A stretch of 64,000 bases of DNA from an uncultured Sphingomonadaceae bacterium (GCA_946479505.1 CAMLGC010000010.1:3197-67196); one strand, 5' to 3'. Numbered from the stretch's first letter, positions 7,137-22,111 are shown. Translations and numbers: made by a program. The notes: generated by a model not told the origin, from the sequence alone.

Positions 7137-8441
7137 ATGCCCAAGCCTGCCCCGAAAACCTTCGCGATCAAGTCGTTCGGCTGTCAGATGAACGTCTATG
7201 ACGGGGAGCGCATGGCCGAGCTGATGGCCGAGCAGGGCCTCGTGCCGGCCGACGCCGCCGCGGCCGATCTCGTCGTGCTCAACACCTGCCACATCCGTGA
7301 AAAGGCGACCGAGAAGGTCTATTCGGACATCGGACGGCTTCGCAAGCACGGCGACCCGATGATCGCGATCGCGGGCTGCGTCGCGCAGGCAGAAGGCGAG
7401 GAGATCGTGCGCCGCGCGAAGGTCGACGTGGTGGTCGGCCCGCAGGCCTATCACAACCTGCCGAAGCTCGTCGCGGACGCCGCCGCGGGCAAAGCCGCGC
7501 TCGATACCGACATGCCGGTCGCATCGAAATTCGGTGCGCTCCCCGCGCGCCGCAAGGTCGGCCCCAGCGCCTTCCTCACCGTGCAGGAGGGCTGCGACAA
7601 GTTCTGCACCTATTGCGTCGTTCCATACACGCGCGGCGCGGAGGTTTCGCGGCCGTTCGCCGCGATCGTGGATGAGGCGAAGGCGCTGGTCGATGCGGGC
7701 GCGAAGGAGATCACGCTTCTTGGCCAGAACGTCAACGCCTGGGCCGACGACGATCGGGGGTTCGACGCGCTGATCCGTACACTCGACCGGGTCGAGGGGC
7801 TGCACCGCATCCGCTATACGACGAGCCACCCCAACGACATGACGCAGGGCCTGATCGACGCGCACCGCGACGTCGAGAAGCTGATGCCCTTCCTCCACCT
7901 GCCGGTGCAGTCGGGCAACAGTCGCATCCTCAGGGCGATGAACCGGTCGCACACGCGCGACAGCTACCTGCGCATCCTCGACCGCGTCCGCGCCGTGCGG
8001 CCGGATATCGCGCTGTCGGGCGACTTCATCGTCGGCTTCCCGGGCGAAACCGACGCCGAGTTCGAGGACACGCTGCGCCTCGTCGACGAGGTCCGCTACG
8101 CGCAGGCATTCAGCTTCAAATATTCGCCCCGCCCCGGCACCCCCGCCGCCGACATGGACGGCCAGATCGCGCCCGAGCTCATGGACGAGCGCCTCCAGCG
8201 CCTCCAGGCCGCGCTCAACCGCGATCAGGCCGCCTTCAACGAGGATACGGTCGGCCGCACCTGCGCGGTGCTGATCGAGCGCCGAGGCAAGCTCCCTGGC
8301 CAGATGCTCGGCAAGTCGCCCTGGCTGCAATCGGTCCACCTCACGACCGACGCAAAGATCGGCGACATGATCGAGGTCGAGCTTGCTTCGGGCGGGCCGA
8401 ACTCGATGGCAGGCGTGGAGCGCATCCGCGCGGCCGCCTGA
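7137..8441 (+). CDS. miaB: tRNA-2-methylthio-N6-dimethylallyladenosine synthase
   Basis: MiaB is a radical-SAM methylthiotransferase that converts i6A37 to ms2i6A37 in tRNAs reading UNN codons. The 434-aa protein has three parts: an N-terminal UPF0004 domain with its three cluster cysteines (KSFGCQMN, NTCHIRE, AGCVAQ), a radical-SAM core with CDKFCTYC near residues 152-159, and a C-terminal TRAM RNA-binding domain. The start ATG at 7137 places the first Cys at the usual distance. It needs two 4Fe-4S clusters, consistent with the NFU-type carrier at 2964. It is distinguished from its paralogue RimO (54549) by the YGERM/NTCHIRE signature. Confidence 0.96.
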   Translation: MPKPAPKTFAIKSFGCQMNVYDGERMAELMAEQGLVPADAAAADLVVLNTCHIREKATEKVYSDIGRLRKHGDPMIAIAGCVAQAEGEEIVRRAKVDVVVGPQAYHNLPKLVADAAAGKAALDTDMPVASKFGALPARRKVGPSAFLTVQEGCDKFCTYCVVPYTRGAEVSRPFAAIVDEAKALVDAGAKEITLLGQNVNAWADDDRGFDALIRTLDRVEGLHRIRYTTSHPNDMTQGLIDAHRDVEKLMPFLHLPVQSGNSRILRAMNRSHTRDSYLRILDRVRAVRPDIALSGDFIVGFPGETDAEFEDTLRLVDEVRYAQAFSFKYSPRPGTPAADMDGQIAPELMDERLQRLQAALNRDQAAFNEDTVGRTCAVLIERRGKLPGQMLGKSPWLQSVHLTTDAKIGDMIEVELASGGPNSMAGVERIRAAA

Positions 8442-8549
8442 CGCATGGCCACGGCTCGGCCCGCCATCGGTTGACGGGCACGCCCTTGTTTACCGCCAAG
8501 CAAGGCCGATCGGTCCATGGTCGCGCGATCACAACGCCGAAGGGTGAAC

Positions 8550-8981
8550 ATGCGCGTGATACTGGGCGCCGCGCTGGCGCCGTTGGTCGGGTTGTTCCTG
8601 CTGGGTGTTTCGCTGACCGGACCCCCGATGGTCGGCATCGGTGCGGAAAAGCGCGGGTCGCTCCGCGCCATGCTGGCCGGGACGATGATCTTCTCGTCCT
8701 TCGTCGTGCTCGTGGGCGCGCGCCAGGCATATCGAGGAATATTGTTCGTCGGCCTGCCGAGCCTGTTGCTCCTTCGCCTGATCGAGCACGAAAGCGCGGT
8801 CGCTTATGCGGCATGCGGCTTCGTTGGCGGCGCGTTCTTTCCGCCGGTGGTCCGCCCGGCCAGCTTCGGCGATCGCGACCCGGGCATCCTCGCGCACCTG
8901 CCGGCTTGGTTTCCCCAGGCCTATGCGGGGTCGCTGGTCATGTTGGCTTTCTGGTTCATCGCGCGCGCGCCTTTGCCCTGA
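8550..8981 (+). CDS. Hypothetical inner-membrane protein
   Basis: This is a 143-aa protein with roughly four hydrophobic segments, beginning MRVILGAALAPLVGLFLLGV. I do not recognise the family. The start ATG at 8550 was chosen over an in-frame ATG at 8517 because it has an AAGGGTGAA ribosome-binding site at the right distance and places the first membrane segment at the N-terminus. It is flanked by gaps of 108 and 227 bases and so seems to be transcribed alone. No catalytic motif is visible. Confidence 0.65.
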   Translation: MRVILGAALAPLVGLFLLGVSLTGPPMVGIGAEKRGSLRAMLAGTMIFSSFVVLVGARQAYRGILFVGLPSLLLLRLIEHESAVAYAACGFVGGAFFPPVVRPASFGDRDPGILAHLPAWFPQAYAGSLVMLAFWFIARAPLP

Positions 8982-9208
8982 AGCGGCGATTTGCGCCCTT
9001 TGCGCAACGCCTTCGGCAAAGATGCGTCGGGGCGACGAAATTCCCTGTCCTACACGTCTCCGCTCTGCCACACTTCGGATCGGATGAGTCTCGCCACTCC
9101 CCTCGCCGGCGCCTGCGGAACCTGTGTCCGCCCCCGCCGTTCGGCCGTAGCGGCCGATGCGCTCCGGACCGTCAACTTCGTCAACTTCCGCGCATTCGAA
9201 AGGACCGC

Positions 9209-10210
9209 ATGAGCCGCAAGCCCGTTCCCGCCCAATCGGGCGACCGTTCCCGCCTCGAGGTGACGTTCGACAAGCCGCAGCTCTTGAGCGTCCTCTTCGG
9301 GCAGTACGACCAGCATCTGGTGGCGCTCGAAAATCGGCTCGGCGTCTATATCACCGCGCGAGGCAACCGGGTCGGGCTCGAAGGCACCGCCGAGCAGGTC
9401 GCGCTCGCTCGTGATGTGCTGAGCGACCTCTACAAGCGCATCCAGCGCGGCGAGGAGATCGACACCGGGCTGGTCGATGCCGCGATCGCGATGGCCTCGG
9501 AGCCCGAGCTCGACGGCATTGTCCGTGCCGAAGCGGGCGACCGCGCGCCGCAGATCATGATCCGGACGCGCAAGAAGACGATCGTCCCGCGCACGCCCGC
9601 CCAGGCGCATTACATGCGCGAGCTCGTGTCGAACGAGATGATCTTCGCGCTCGGGCCGGCGGGCACCGGCAAGACCTATCTCGCGGTCGCCCAAGCGGTG
9701 GCGCAGCTCATCACCGGATCGGTGCAGCGCCTCATCCTGTCGCGCCCCGCAGTGGAAGCCGGCGAGCGGCTCGGCTTCCTGCCCGGCGACATGAAGGAGA
9801 AGGTCGATCCCTATCTCCGCCCGCTGTACGACGCGCTCTACGATTGCATGCCCCCCGAGCAGGTCGAGCGGCGGATCGCGAGCGGCGAGATCGAGATCGC
9901 CCCGATCGCCTTCATGCGCGGCCGCACGCTCGCCGACGCCTTCGTCATCCTCGACGAGGCGCAGAACACCACGCCCGCGCAGATGAAGATGTTCCTCACC
10001 CGCTTCGGCCAGAACAGCCGCATGGTGGTGTGCGGCGACCCGCGCCAGGTCGACCTCCCCGGCGGCGTCGCCGCCTCGGGGCTGGCGGACGCGACCGCGC
10101 GGCTCGAAGGGATCGACGGCATCGCCATGGTCCGCTTCACCGCCGCCGACGTCGTGCGCCACCCGATCGTCGGCCGCATCGTCGAGGCGTATGAGGGACA
10201 CGAGGCGTGA
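9209..10210 (+). CDS. PhoH-family ATPase
   Basis: This 333-aa protein has an N-terminal KH-like region (about residues 15-75) and the PhoH ATPase core: Walker A GPAGTGKT near 149, SRPAVEAGERLGFLPGDM, Walker B FVILDEAQN near 245, and CGDPRQVDLP. The PhoH/PhoL subfamily is almost always encoded just upstream of ybeY, as here, and is linked to RNA or ribosome metabolism; its exact reaction is unsettled. The start ATG at 9209 follows AAAGGA. The stop overlaps the ybeY GTG by 4 bases. Confidence 0.93.
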   Translation: MSRKPVPAQSGDRSRLEVTFDKPQLLSVLFGQYDQHLVALENRLGVYITARGNRVGLEGTAEQVALARDVLSDLYKRIQRGEEIDTGLVDAAIAMASEPELDGIVRAEAGDRAPQIMIRTRKKTIVPRTPAQAHYMRELVSNEMIFALGPAGTGKTYLAVAQAVAQLITGSVQRLILSRPAVEAGERLGFLPGDMKEKVDPYLRPLYDALYDCMPPEQVERRIASGEIEIAPIAFMRGRTLADAFVILDEAQNTTPAQMKMFLTRFGQNSRMVVCGDPRQVDLPGGVAASGLADATARLEGIDGIAMVRFTAADVVRHPIVGRIVEAYEGHEA

Positions 10211-10725
10211 TCGAGATCGAGCTCAGCCGCGACACCTCATGGTCGGCCGCCGCCGACTGGACCGCGCTCGCCCGCAGCGCCGCGACGGCGGCGATCCGAC
10301 GGACGCCGCAGGGGCCGCTGATCGACACGCCCGCGCGGATCGAGATTTCGGTGCGGCTCACCTCGGACGAGGAGGTGCGCGTGCTCAATCGCGACTATCG
10401 CGGCAAGGACAAGCCGACCAACGTGCTCTCCTTTCCAATGGTCCAGCCCGATCTGATCGAGACGATCAGCGAGAATTCGGACGATGGCGAGGTGCTGCTC
10501 GGCGACATCGTGCTCGCGCACGGCGTCTGCACGCGCGAGGCCGGGGAAAAGGGCATTTCGCCCGAAGATCACGCCGCGCATCTCATCGTTCACGGCACGC
10601 TCCACCTGCTCGGCTACGACCATGTCGATGATGCCGAGGCCGACGCGATGGAGGAGATCGAGCGCCAGGCGATGGCCGATCTGGGGCTCGCCGACCCGTA
10701 TCTCGTCCGCGAGGACGAGGCCTGA
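10207..10725 (+). CDS. ybeY: Endoribonuclease YbeY
   Basis: This single-strand-specific, zinc-dependent endoribonuclease acts in 16S rRNA 3'-end maturation and 70S quality control. The 172-aa protein carries the complete metal motif HGTLHLLGYDH (three His) near residue 128 and the substrate-channel region NRDYRGKDKPTNVLSFP near 62-78. It starts at GTG 10207, coupled to the upstream PhoH-family gene. A CorC-type gene follows after 75 bases. The phoH-ybeY-corC order is a conserved cluster. Confidence 0.95.
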   Translation: MIEIELSRDTSWSAAADWTALARSAATAAIRRTPQGPLIDTPARIEISVRLTSDEEVRVLNRDYRGKDKPTNVLSFPMVQPDLIETISENSDDGEVLLGDIVLAHGVCTREAGEKGISPEDHAAHLIVHGTLHLLGYDHVDDAEADAMEEIERQAMADLGLADPYLVREDEA

Positions 10726-10800
10726 GCGCACGCGCCCCCTTAACGAGCGGCGCCCACTCACCTTATATGCCGCGGTTCAACAGGGATACGACACCGAAAG

Positions 10801-11703
<903 letters not shown>

Positions 11704-11742
11704 CCGTTGCGGCCGCCCGGTATCCGTCCCTAGATCGTGGCC

Positions 11743-12492
11743 ATGCCCGATCCGATTCCCGCCGCCACGCTCGTCCTTTTTCGGGAAGCCGGCGCCGCGC
11801 CGCCCGAGCTGCTGATCGTCGAGCGCGCGCGGACGATGGCGTTTGCGGGTGGCGCGCTCGTCTTTCCCGGCGGCCGGATCGATCCGGGCGATCACGCGCT
11901 CGCGCTCGAACTGGATGGCGATCGGGGCGAGATGGCGGCGCGCGTTGCGGCGATCCGCGAGACGATCGAGGAGGCAGGCGTGCCGGTCGGGCTCGATCGT
12001 CTTCCGAACAGTGCCGCGCTCGAGCGATTGCGCACCGGCCTTCATGCGAGGCGACCCTTCGCCGATCTGCTCGCGCGAGAAGGGCTCGCGCTCGACCCGG
12101 CAGCGCTCGTGCCGTTCGCGCGCTGGTGCCCGCGCCTCCCGCATGCGCGCATCTTCGACACGCGCTTCTATCTCGCGGCACTTCCCGAGGACGCACCCGA
12201 GCCGGTGGTCGACGCCACCGAGAATGTCCGCGTCTTCTGGTCGAGCGCGCAGGCCGTGCTCGACGACGTGTCGGCCGGCCGCGCGCGCGCGATCTTTCCC
12301 ACCCGCCGCAACCTCGAACGGCTCGCACGCTTCGCGACCTTCGCCGAGGCCGTGGTCGACGCCCGCGCACATCCGGTGCGCACCGTCGCGCCCTGGACGG
12401 AAATCCGCGACGGCGCCGACCATCTCTGCATCCCCGACGATCTCGGCTATCCGGTGACCTCCGAGCTGCTCGACAGCGCGATGCGCGGCTGA
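11743..12492 (+). CDS. Nudix hydrolase
   Basis: This 249-aa protein has a Nudix box split by an acidic insertion: FPGGRIDPGDH near residues 38-48 and RETIEEAG near 72-79, which preserve the catalytic Glu residues. The extended version with the Nudix helix displaced resembles the NUDT19/RNU-type acyl-CoA diphosphatase group, but the substrate is not evident. ATG 11743 was chosen; GTG at 11737 is in frame two codons earlier. It overlaps the extensin-like gene start by one base (TGATG). Confidence 0.85.
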   Translation: MPDPIPAATLVLFREAGAAPPELLIVERARTMAFAGGALVFPGGRIDPGDHALALELDGDRGEMAARVAAIRETIEEAGVPVGLDRLPNSAALERLRTGLHARRPFADLLAREGLALDPAALVPFARWCPRLPHARIFDTRFYLAALPEDAPEPVVDATENVRVFWSSAQAVLDDVSAGRARAIFPTRRNLERLARFATFAEAVVDARAHPVRTVAPWTEIRDGADHLCIPDDLGYPVTSELLDSAMRG

Positions 12493-13226
12493 TGGCACGT
12501 GCGCGCCGCCTGATCGCGGTGCTGCTCACGATCGCGCTCGTCGCCGGGCTGGCGCTGCTCGGCTTTGCGACGCTGCGGGGAAATCCCGAGGATCTGCCTT
12601 GGACCCCGCTCGATCTGGGACAGCCAATCGGCCTCTTCACCGGTCGCAAACTCGCCGGGCTCTCCGACGATCCGGCAAAATGCCGCGCGCTGCTCGGCCG
12701 CGCGGGCATCCACTACGCTGCCCTCCCCGTGGCGAATGCCGAGCACGGCCGCTGCGGCTATGCGGACGGTGTGCGCTTCACGCCGGGCGGCGCACGGCGG
12801 ATCGCCTTCTCACCGGCGAATGTCGGCGTCTCGTGCCCGGTTGCCGCAGGGCTGGCGATGTGGGAATGGGACGTGCTCCAGCCGGCGGCGCGGCGCCATT
12901 TCGGCGCGCGGGTCGTGCGGATCGATCATTTCGGAAGCTATAGCTGCCGCCGCCTCTATGGCCGCGACGAGGGCGCGTGGAGCGAGCACGCCACCGCCGA
13001 TGCGATCGACATTGCAGGGTTTCGCCTGTCGGACGGCACGCGCATCACCGTCGCGCGCGATTGGAACGGATCGGGGGCCAAAGCCGCGTTCCTCCACGAG
13101 GTCCGCGACGGCGCGTGCGACCTGTTCGCGACCGTGCTCTCCCCCGATTATAACGCCGCGCACCACGATCACCTCCACCTCGATCAGGCGCGCCGTGGCG
13201 CGATTGGCTGGCGCGCGTGCCGGTGA
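12492..13226 (+). CDS. Extensin-like C-terminal domain protein, secreted or membrane-anchored
   Basis: This 244-aa protein has an N-terminal hydrophobic segment (RLIAVLLTIALVAGLALLGF, residues 6-25), so it is exported or anchored with the rest in the periplasm. The body shows the extensin-like_C pattern: conserved Cys positions (GHC-type C in KCRALL, RCGY, SCPVA, SCRR, DGACD), HATADAIDIAGF near residue 170 and the terminal HHDHLHLD motif. These His/Asp residues resemble those of D,D-peptidase-like metal sites, but activity is unproven. It is translationally linked to the Nudix gene by a 1-base overlap and converges on the next gene. Confidence 0.82.
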   Translation: MARARRLIAVLLTIALVAGLALLGFATLRGNPEDLPWTPLDLGQPIGLFTGRKLAGLSDDPAKCRALLGRAGIHYAALPVANAEHGRCGYADGVRFTPGGARRIAFSPANVGVSCPVAAGLAMWEWDVLQPAARRHFGARVVRIDHFGSYSCRRLYGRDEGAWSEHATADAIDIAGFRLSDGTRITVARDWNGSGAKAAFLHEVRDGACDLFATVLSPDYNAAHHDHLHLDQARRGAIGWRACR

Positions 13227-13230
13227 GGCG

Positions 13231-13803
13231 TCAGCTCGGCAGCGCGGGCGCCTCCACCTTTTCCACCCAATGGGGAAAGAAGGCCGGCGGGCGGCTCGAC
13301 CAGCCCGCCGCGGTCGCGGCCGCTTCGCTGATCGACTGGAGCAGGGTGCGACGAAGATCGGGATGCAGATGCGGCAGCGCCGCCGCGGCGCAGAAGGCGC
13401 CCGGCAGCCACGGCCGCGCGTCCGCGCCGAGCAGGCGTTCGTAGAGAAACCGGTAGGCCGAGAATGTGGTCAGCCGCCCCTGCCCCAGGTCGAACGCGCT
13501 GACCGTGACCAGCGGCGCCATGAAGGGTTCGATCGCGTCGAGCCCGCTATCGTCGGGGATCATCATGCGCAGCTCGGGCAGTCGATCGTAGAGCCGGGCC
13601 TGCGCGCGGATGCTCGCCGCCTCGACCATGTCGCGCGACCAGCGCGCCAGCGCATCGTCGCGATCGAGCCCGATGTCGAGCGAGCGGCGCACGTAGCGCT
13701 GCGTGCCCGCCGCGAACCCCGCAAACTCCTTCATCTCGGCCAGCGCCATCGCGCCTGTGGCCTGCTTCATCCGTGATCCCATAACGTCACCCCGCCCGAT
13801 CAA
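13231..13803 (-). CDS. Hypothetical protein
   Basis: This 190-aa protein is predicted mostly alpha-helical and is soluble, with no signal peptide. Readable segments include MALAEMKEFAGFAAGTQRYV and FSAYRFLYERLLGADARPW. I do not recognise the family. Start alternatives are the ATGs at 13801-13803, 13780-13782 and 13768-13770. The stop is 5 bases from the convergent extensin-like stop. Codon use matches the neighbours, supporting a real gene. Confidence 0.6.
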   Translation of the reverse strand: MIGRGDVMGSRMKQATGAMALAEMKEFAGFAAGTQRYVRRSLDIGLDRDDALARWSRDMVEAASIRAQARLYDRLPELRMMIPDDSGLDAIEPFMAPLVTVSAFDLGQGRLTTFSAYRFLYERLLGADARPWLPGAFCAAAALPHLHPDLRRTLLQSISEAAATAAGWSSRPPAFFPHWVEKVEAPALPS

Positions 13804-13987
13804 TTCGACCGGCCGAGTATGCGCGCTCGTGGTTAACAGGCCCCTTAACGCACGCGTCGGCCAGCGTTCATCAGGGAATCACAGAAGCTGTTGCGTTGCA
13901 ACAATGGTTGCGACGAAGCGTTGATGCAGATCGGAAATTTCTCGAAAGCGCGACACTGGCGCAACAAAGCGCCGGTGCAGGCGAAGG

Positions 13988-14266
13988 CTATCTGCCCTCG
14001 CGCCGCTTGCGCTCGGCTTCCGCGTCATAGCCCGACGAGGGCGGCGGTTGATGGCTATGAACCGGCTGGGTCGAGGACGGCGGATCGGAGGCGTCCATCG
14101 ATTCATCGAGCGCGGTGTCGAGGCGCGCCTCCTTGCTCTCGGGATTGCGCTCGAGGCGGCGATTGATCGATTCGTCCTGCCCCGCATCGCGCTCGCGCGC
14201 GCCCTGGTCGGACTTTGCCGCATCGGGGTCCGCGTTGGGGGGAACGCGGTTGGTGTCGTCGCTCAT
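13988..14266 (-). CDS. Small acidic, disordered hypothetical protein
   Basis: This is a 92-residue, highly charged and Pro/Asp/Arg-rich protein (MSDDTNRVPPNADPDAAKSD at the start, KRREGR at the end). It lacks hydrophobic stretches and is probably disordered. The start was chosen as the second of two adjacent ATGs (14266) because an AGGAG Shine-Dalgarno lies 6 bases upstream. It lies downstream of, and on the same strand as, the Bax-inhibitor gene but behind its terminator, so it is probably transcribed separately. The function is unknown. Confidence 0.6.
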   Translation of the reverse strand: MSDDTNRVPPNADPDAAKSDQGARERDAGQDESINRRLERNPESKEARLDTALDESMDASDPPSSTQPVHSHQPPPSSGYDAEAERKRREGR

Positions 14267-14336
14267 CATGCTCTCCTGGCTCTCATCACGAAACGAGCGA
14301 CGCGCGCGGGCGTTCCTGCCGACGCTCGAAGAAGAA

Positions 14337-14366
14337 GGGGCTCGGCAACCGTTGCTGCCGAGCCCC
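14337..14366 (-). terminator. Rho-independent terminator after the Bax-inhibitor-1 gene
   Basis: A perfect 11-bp stem (GGGGCTCGGCA at 14337-14347 pairs with TGCCGAGCCCC at 14356-14366) has an 8-base loop. On the minus strand it is followed by TTCTTCTTC. It sits 26 bases past the stop codon at 14393. Confidence 0.8.
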
Positions 14367-14392
14367 ATCGAGGACCGTCCGTTCAGATCCGA

Positions 14393-15139
14393 TCAGTTGC
14401 GGCTGCCGCCCGTGAGCCGGAGGATGAACAGGAACATGTTGATGAAGTCGAGATAGAGGCTGAGCGCCGCCATCACGACCACGCGACCCTCCATGTCGGT
14501 GCCCGCGACGTGTGCGTACATGCTCTTGGTGCGCTGCGTGTCATAGGCGGTGAGGCCGGCAAACAGCAGCACGCCCACGACGCTCACCACCATCGCGATC
14601 ACGCTCGACTGGACGAAGAGATTGATAAGCATCGCGACCAGCAGGCCGATCACGCCCATGACGAGGAAGGTCCCCATCGCGGAAAGATCCTTCTTGGTCG
14701 TGTAGCCCCACAGGCTCAGCCCGGCAAAGCCGGCGGCGGTCGCGAAGAACGCCTGCGCGATCGACGTCGTGGTGTAGGTGAAGAAGATCGTCGAGAGCGA
14801 CAGCCCCATCACCACCGCGAAGCCCCAGAACAGCATCTGGAGCGTGCTCGTCTTCATGCGCGCCTGGCCGAAGCTCATCGCAAAGATGAAGCCGAGCGGC
14901 GCCAGCATGATGATCCACGCCAGTGGACCGCCGCCAAGCAGCACATGCGCAGCGGGCGACTCCATGCCGCCGCGCGCGAACAGCAGCGCGACGATACCCG
15001 TCAGCAGCACGCCCGAGGTCATGTAGTTATAGACCGAGAGCATGTACGAGCGCAGGCCCGCGTCATACGCCTCGGTCCGGGTACCGGCGGCCGTCCGGAA
15101 GGGCGCGGCGCTCTGCCGGGGGTCGGACCAGTTAGCCAT
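14393..15139 (-). CDS. Bax inhibitor-1/YccA family integral membrane protein
   Basis: This 248-aa protein has an N-terminal soluble tail followed by seven hydrophobic segments (the first near LSVYNYMTSGVLLTGIVALL, the last near LSLYLDFINMFLFILRL). This is the BI-1/YbhL topology; LYLDFINMF near the C-terminus is a family hallmark. Bacterial members are proposed pH-sensitive calcium-leak channels or FtsH modulators. The start at 15139 has a strong AAAGGAG ribosome-binding site; a longer frame upstream to 15232 lacks one. It ends in a clear intrinsic terminator and faces thpR across a divergent 116-base gap. Confidence 0.93.
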   Translation of the reverse strand: MANWSDPRQSAAPFRTAAGTRTEAYDAGLRSYMLSVYNYMTSGVLLTGIVALLFARGGMESPAAHVLLGGGPLAWIIMLAPLGFIFAMSFGQARMKTSTLQMLFWGFAVVMGLSLSTIFFTYTTTSIAQAFFATAAGFAGLSLWGYTTKKDLSAMGTFLVMGVIGLLVAMLINLFVQSSVIAMVVSVVGVLLFAGLTAYDTQRTKSMYAHVAGTDMEGRVVVMAALSLYLDFINMFLFILRLTGGSRN

Positions 15140-15255
15140 GTAAAAACTCCTTTGCCCGGCATTGTGGCCGGATGATCCGAATATCGTCGGTTGATCGGGG
15201 CTTTTCAAGCGAAACCGGTTGTATCGGACCAAGTCCTTCCTATCGATGAACGGCC

Positions 15256-15798
15256 ATGCACCGCCTGTTCGTCGCCCTGCGTCCGCCGCCTGCCGTCCGC
15301 GCTGCGCTGCTCGCGGTCATGGGCGGCATTCGCGCCGCCCGCTGGCAGGACGACGAGCAGCTCCACGCGACGCTGCGCTTCATCGGCGAGGTCGATCGGC
15401 CGCTCGCCGAGGATGTGGTCGCCGGCCTCGGAGCGGTACATGCCGAGCCGATCAGCGCCGCGATCGCGGGCGTCGGCCGCTTCGAGAAGCGCGGGCGCAC
15501 CGATACCGTCTGGGCCGGCCTCGCGCCGCGCGAGCCGCTTGCAGCGTTTCACGCCAAGGTCGATCGCGCGCTCGTGCGGCTTGGGCTCCAGCCCGAGCGA
15601 CGCAGCTATTTTCCGCATGTTACGCTGGCGCGGACACCACGCGCCGGCGTCAGCGAGCCCGAGGTCGAGCGCTTCCTCGCGGACCATGCGGGGCTCGCCA
15701 GCGAGCGCTTCACCTTCACGCACCTCACCTTGTTCGAGAGCCGGCTCGGCCAGGAAGGCGCCCGCTATACCCCCGTCGAGCGCTGGCCGCTCGGCTGA
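15256..15798 (+). CDS. thpR: RNA 2',3'-cyclic phosphodiesterase (2H family)
   Basis: This 180-aa LigT/ThpR-type enzyme has two catalytic HxT motifs: HATLRFIGE near residue 37 and HVTLAR near 122. It opens MHRLFVALRPPPAVR, typical of ThpR. The family hydrolyses 2',3'-cyclic phosphate RNA ends and can ligate tRNA halves in vitro; the in vivo role is uncertain. The ATG at 15256 is the only reasonable start. It is divergent from the Bax-inhibitor gene and followed after 71 bases by a small Gln-rich ORF. Confidence 0.92.
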   Translation: MHRLFVALRPPPAVRAALLAVMGGIRAARWQDDEQLHATLRFIGEVDRPLAEDVVAGLGAVHAEPISAAIAGVGRFEKRGRTDTVWAGLAPREPLAAFHAKVDRALVRLGLQPERRSYFPHVTLARTPRAGVSEPEVERFLADHAGLASERFTFTHLTLFESRLGQEGARYTPVERWPLG

Positions 15799-15869
15799 CC
15801 GGGAGCCGCCCGCCCGCTCGCGCGTTCTATCGCGGTTCCGAACGATCGGAACGCGTGAGGAGATGGACG

Positions 15870-15995
15870 ATGGCCGACAAGAAAATGGGCCAGCAGCAAG
15901 GCCAGGACCGGCAGAAGCAGGAACAACGGCAGCGGCAGGACCAGGGCCAGCAGCGGCAAGGCCAGCAAAAGCAGGACCAGCACAAACAGCGCTGA
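15870..15995 (+). CDS. 41-aa Gln/Lys/Arg-rich small protein
   Basis: This small ORF begins MADKKMGQQQGQDRQKQEQR and continues as Gln-Arg/Lys repeats to the stop at 15995. About half the residues are Gln and nearly all the rest are charged, so it should be fully disordered and basic. The start is supported by GTGAGGAG 7-9 bases upstream. It has no membrane or catalytic feature. Low-complexity coding by codon repetition is possible, but the good ribosome-binding site and downstream hairpin support a real short gene. Confidence 0.5.
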   Translation: MADKKMGQQQGQDRQKQEQRQRQDQGQQRQGQQKQDQHKQR

Positions 15996-16025
15996 CCGGC
16001 CGATCATCATTGTTGAAACGCTGGA

Positions 16026-16051
16026 GGAGGGTCGCGGAAGCGCGGCCCTCC
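16026..16051. terminator. Hairpin between convergent genes
   Basis: GGAGGGTCGCG at 16026-16036 pairs with CGCGGCCCTCC at 16041-16051 (one G-T wobble) across a GAAG loop. It lies between the small Gln-rich gene and the convergent acyl-CoA ligase. No strong T tract exists on either strand, so it may be a weak bidirectional terminator. Confidence 0.45.
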
Positions 16052-16064
16052 TTCGCGTATCGGA

Positions 16065-17660
<1,596 letters not shown>

Positions 17661-17666
17661 CAGACT

Positions 17667-17762
17667 CCCCTCCCGCTCGCGGGAGGGGTCGGGCGAGGGC
17701 TTGTTAATGTGCCGCGTCCCAACAGGCCCTCCCCTAACCCCTCCCGCAAGCGGGAGGGGGAA
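17667..17762. repeat. Palindromic repeat, family C, between dnaE and the acyl-CoA ligase gene
   Basis: Two self-complementary halves, one around CCCTCCCGCTCGCGGGAGGG near 17676 and one around CCCTCCCGCAAGCGGGAGGG near 17740, are themselves inverted relative to each other. They are joined by GAGGGCTTGTT and GCCCTCCCCTAACCCC. The same joining sequences occur in the copy inside dnaE at 20397-20497, which shows a single repeat family. Confidence 0.88.
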
Positions 17763-17788
17763 TAACGGCCTCCGTTCGTGCGGAGGAA

Positions 17789-21439
<3,651 letters not shown>

Positions 21440-21547
21440 GGCCGCGACTATGCAGGCCGAGCCCGATTCTGTGAACCGTTTTCCAGACCCTTCTCGACGG
21501 AACCTGTGGATGACTCGCATCGTTGGCGGGATGAATGGAGGGACGAC

Positions 21548-22111
21548 ATGGACGAAACGATCGCAGGTGAGGAACGACCGATGGGCGCCGGCTGGGGGTG
21601 GCTGCTCGCTTATGGCATCCTGTCGCTGATCCTGGGCATCGCCGCGTTTCTGTGGCCGTTCTCGGCAACGATCGCGGCGACGCTCATCATCGGCAGCTTC
21701 TTCATCGCGGCCGGGATCGTCTCGATCGGGGCCGGGCTGTTCGGCGGCGCGCGCGACGGCCGGGGCTATGCGATCGGATTCGGGATCGTCTCGGTGATCG
21801 TCGGCGCGATCATGGCGTTCGAGCCCGCGACGGGCGCGCTGTCGCTGACGTTGCTGGTGATCGTCTGGCTCGGCGTGCGCGGGCTGCTCGAGCTCGTCGC
21901 GGCGGTCAACTCGCCCGCGCATCGCGGCTGGATGATCGCGCTCGGCATCCTCAACCTGCTGCTCGCGTTGGTCGTGCTCGGTACGATCTCATGGTCCGCA
22001 TTGACGCTGCCCGGCTATATCCTCGGGATCAGCTTCCTGTTCGCAGGCGTGGTCGAGATCACCCGTGCGCTCGCGCACAAGAAGGGCGCGCAGGCGTTTA
22101 CGATGGGATGA
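21548..22111 (+). CDS. HdeD family membrane protein (DUF308)
   Basis: This 187-aa protein has six hydrophobic segments arranged as three DUF308 hairpins, starting WGWLLAYGILSLILGIAAFL and ending with a short basic tail. HdeD in E. coli contributes to acid resistance at high cell density; the role of alphaproteobacterial members is unknown. The start ATG at 21548 follows ATGGAGGGACGAC, an excellent ribosome-binding site. It is divergent from dnaE with 108 bases between the two starts, so promoters for both must lie there. Confidence 0.88.
   Translation: MDETIAGEERPMGAGWGWLLAYGILSLILGIAAFLWPFSATIAATLIIGSFFIAAGIVSIGAGLFGGARDGRGYAIGFGIVSVIVGAIMAFEPATGALSLTLLVIVWLGVRGLLELVAAVNSPAHRGWMIALGILNLLLALVVLGTISWSALTLPGYILGISFLFAGVVEITRALAHKKGAQAFTMG

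Noticed and set aside
8991..9212. Small ORF between the membrane protein and the PhoH-family gene
   Set aside because: No ribosome-binding site, Arg/Pro-rich translation, and it runs into the start of the PhoH-family gene.
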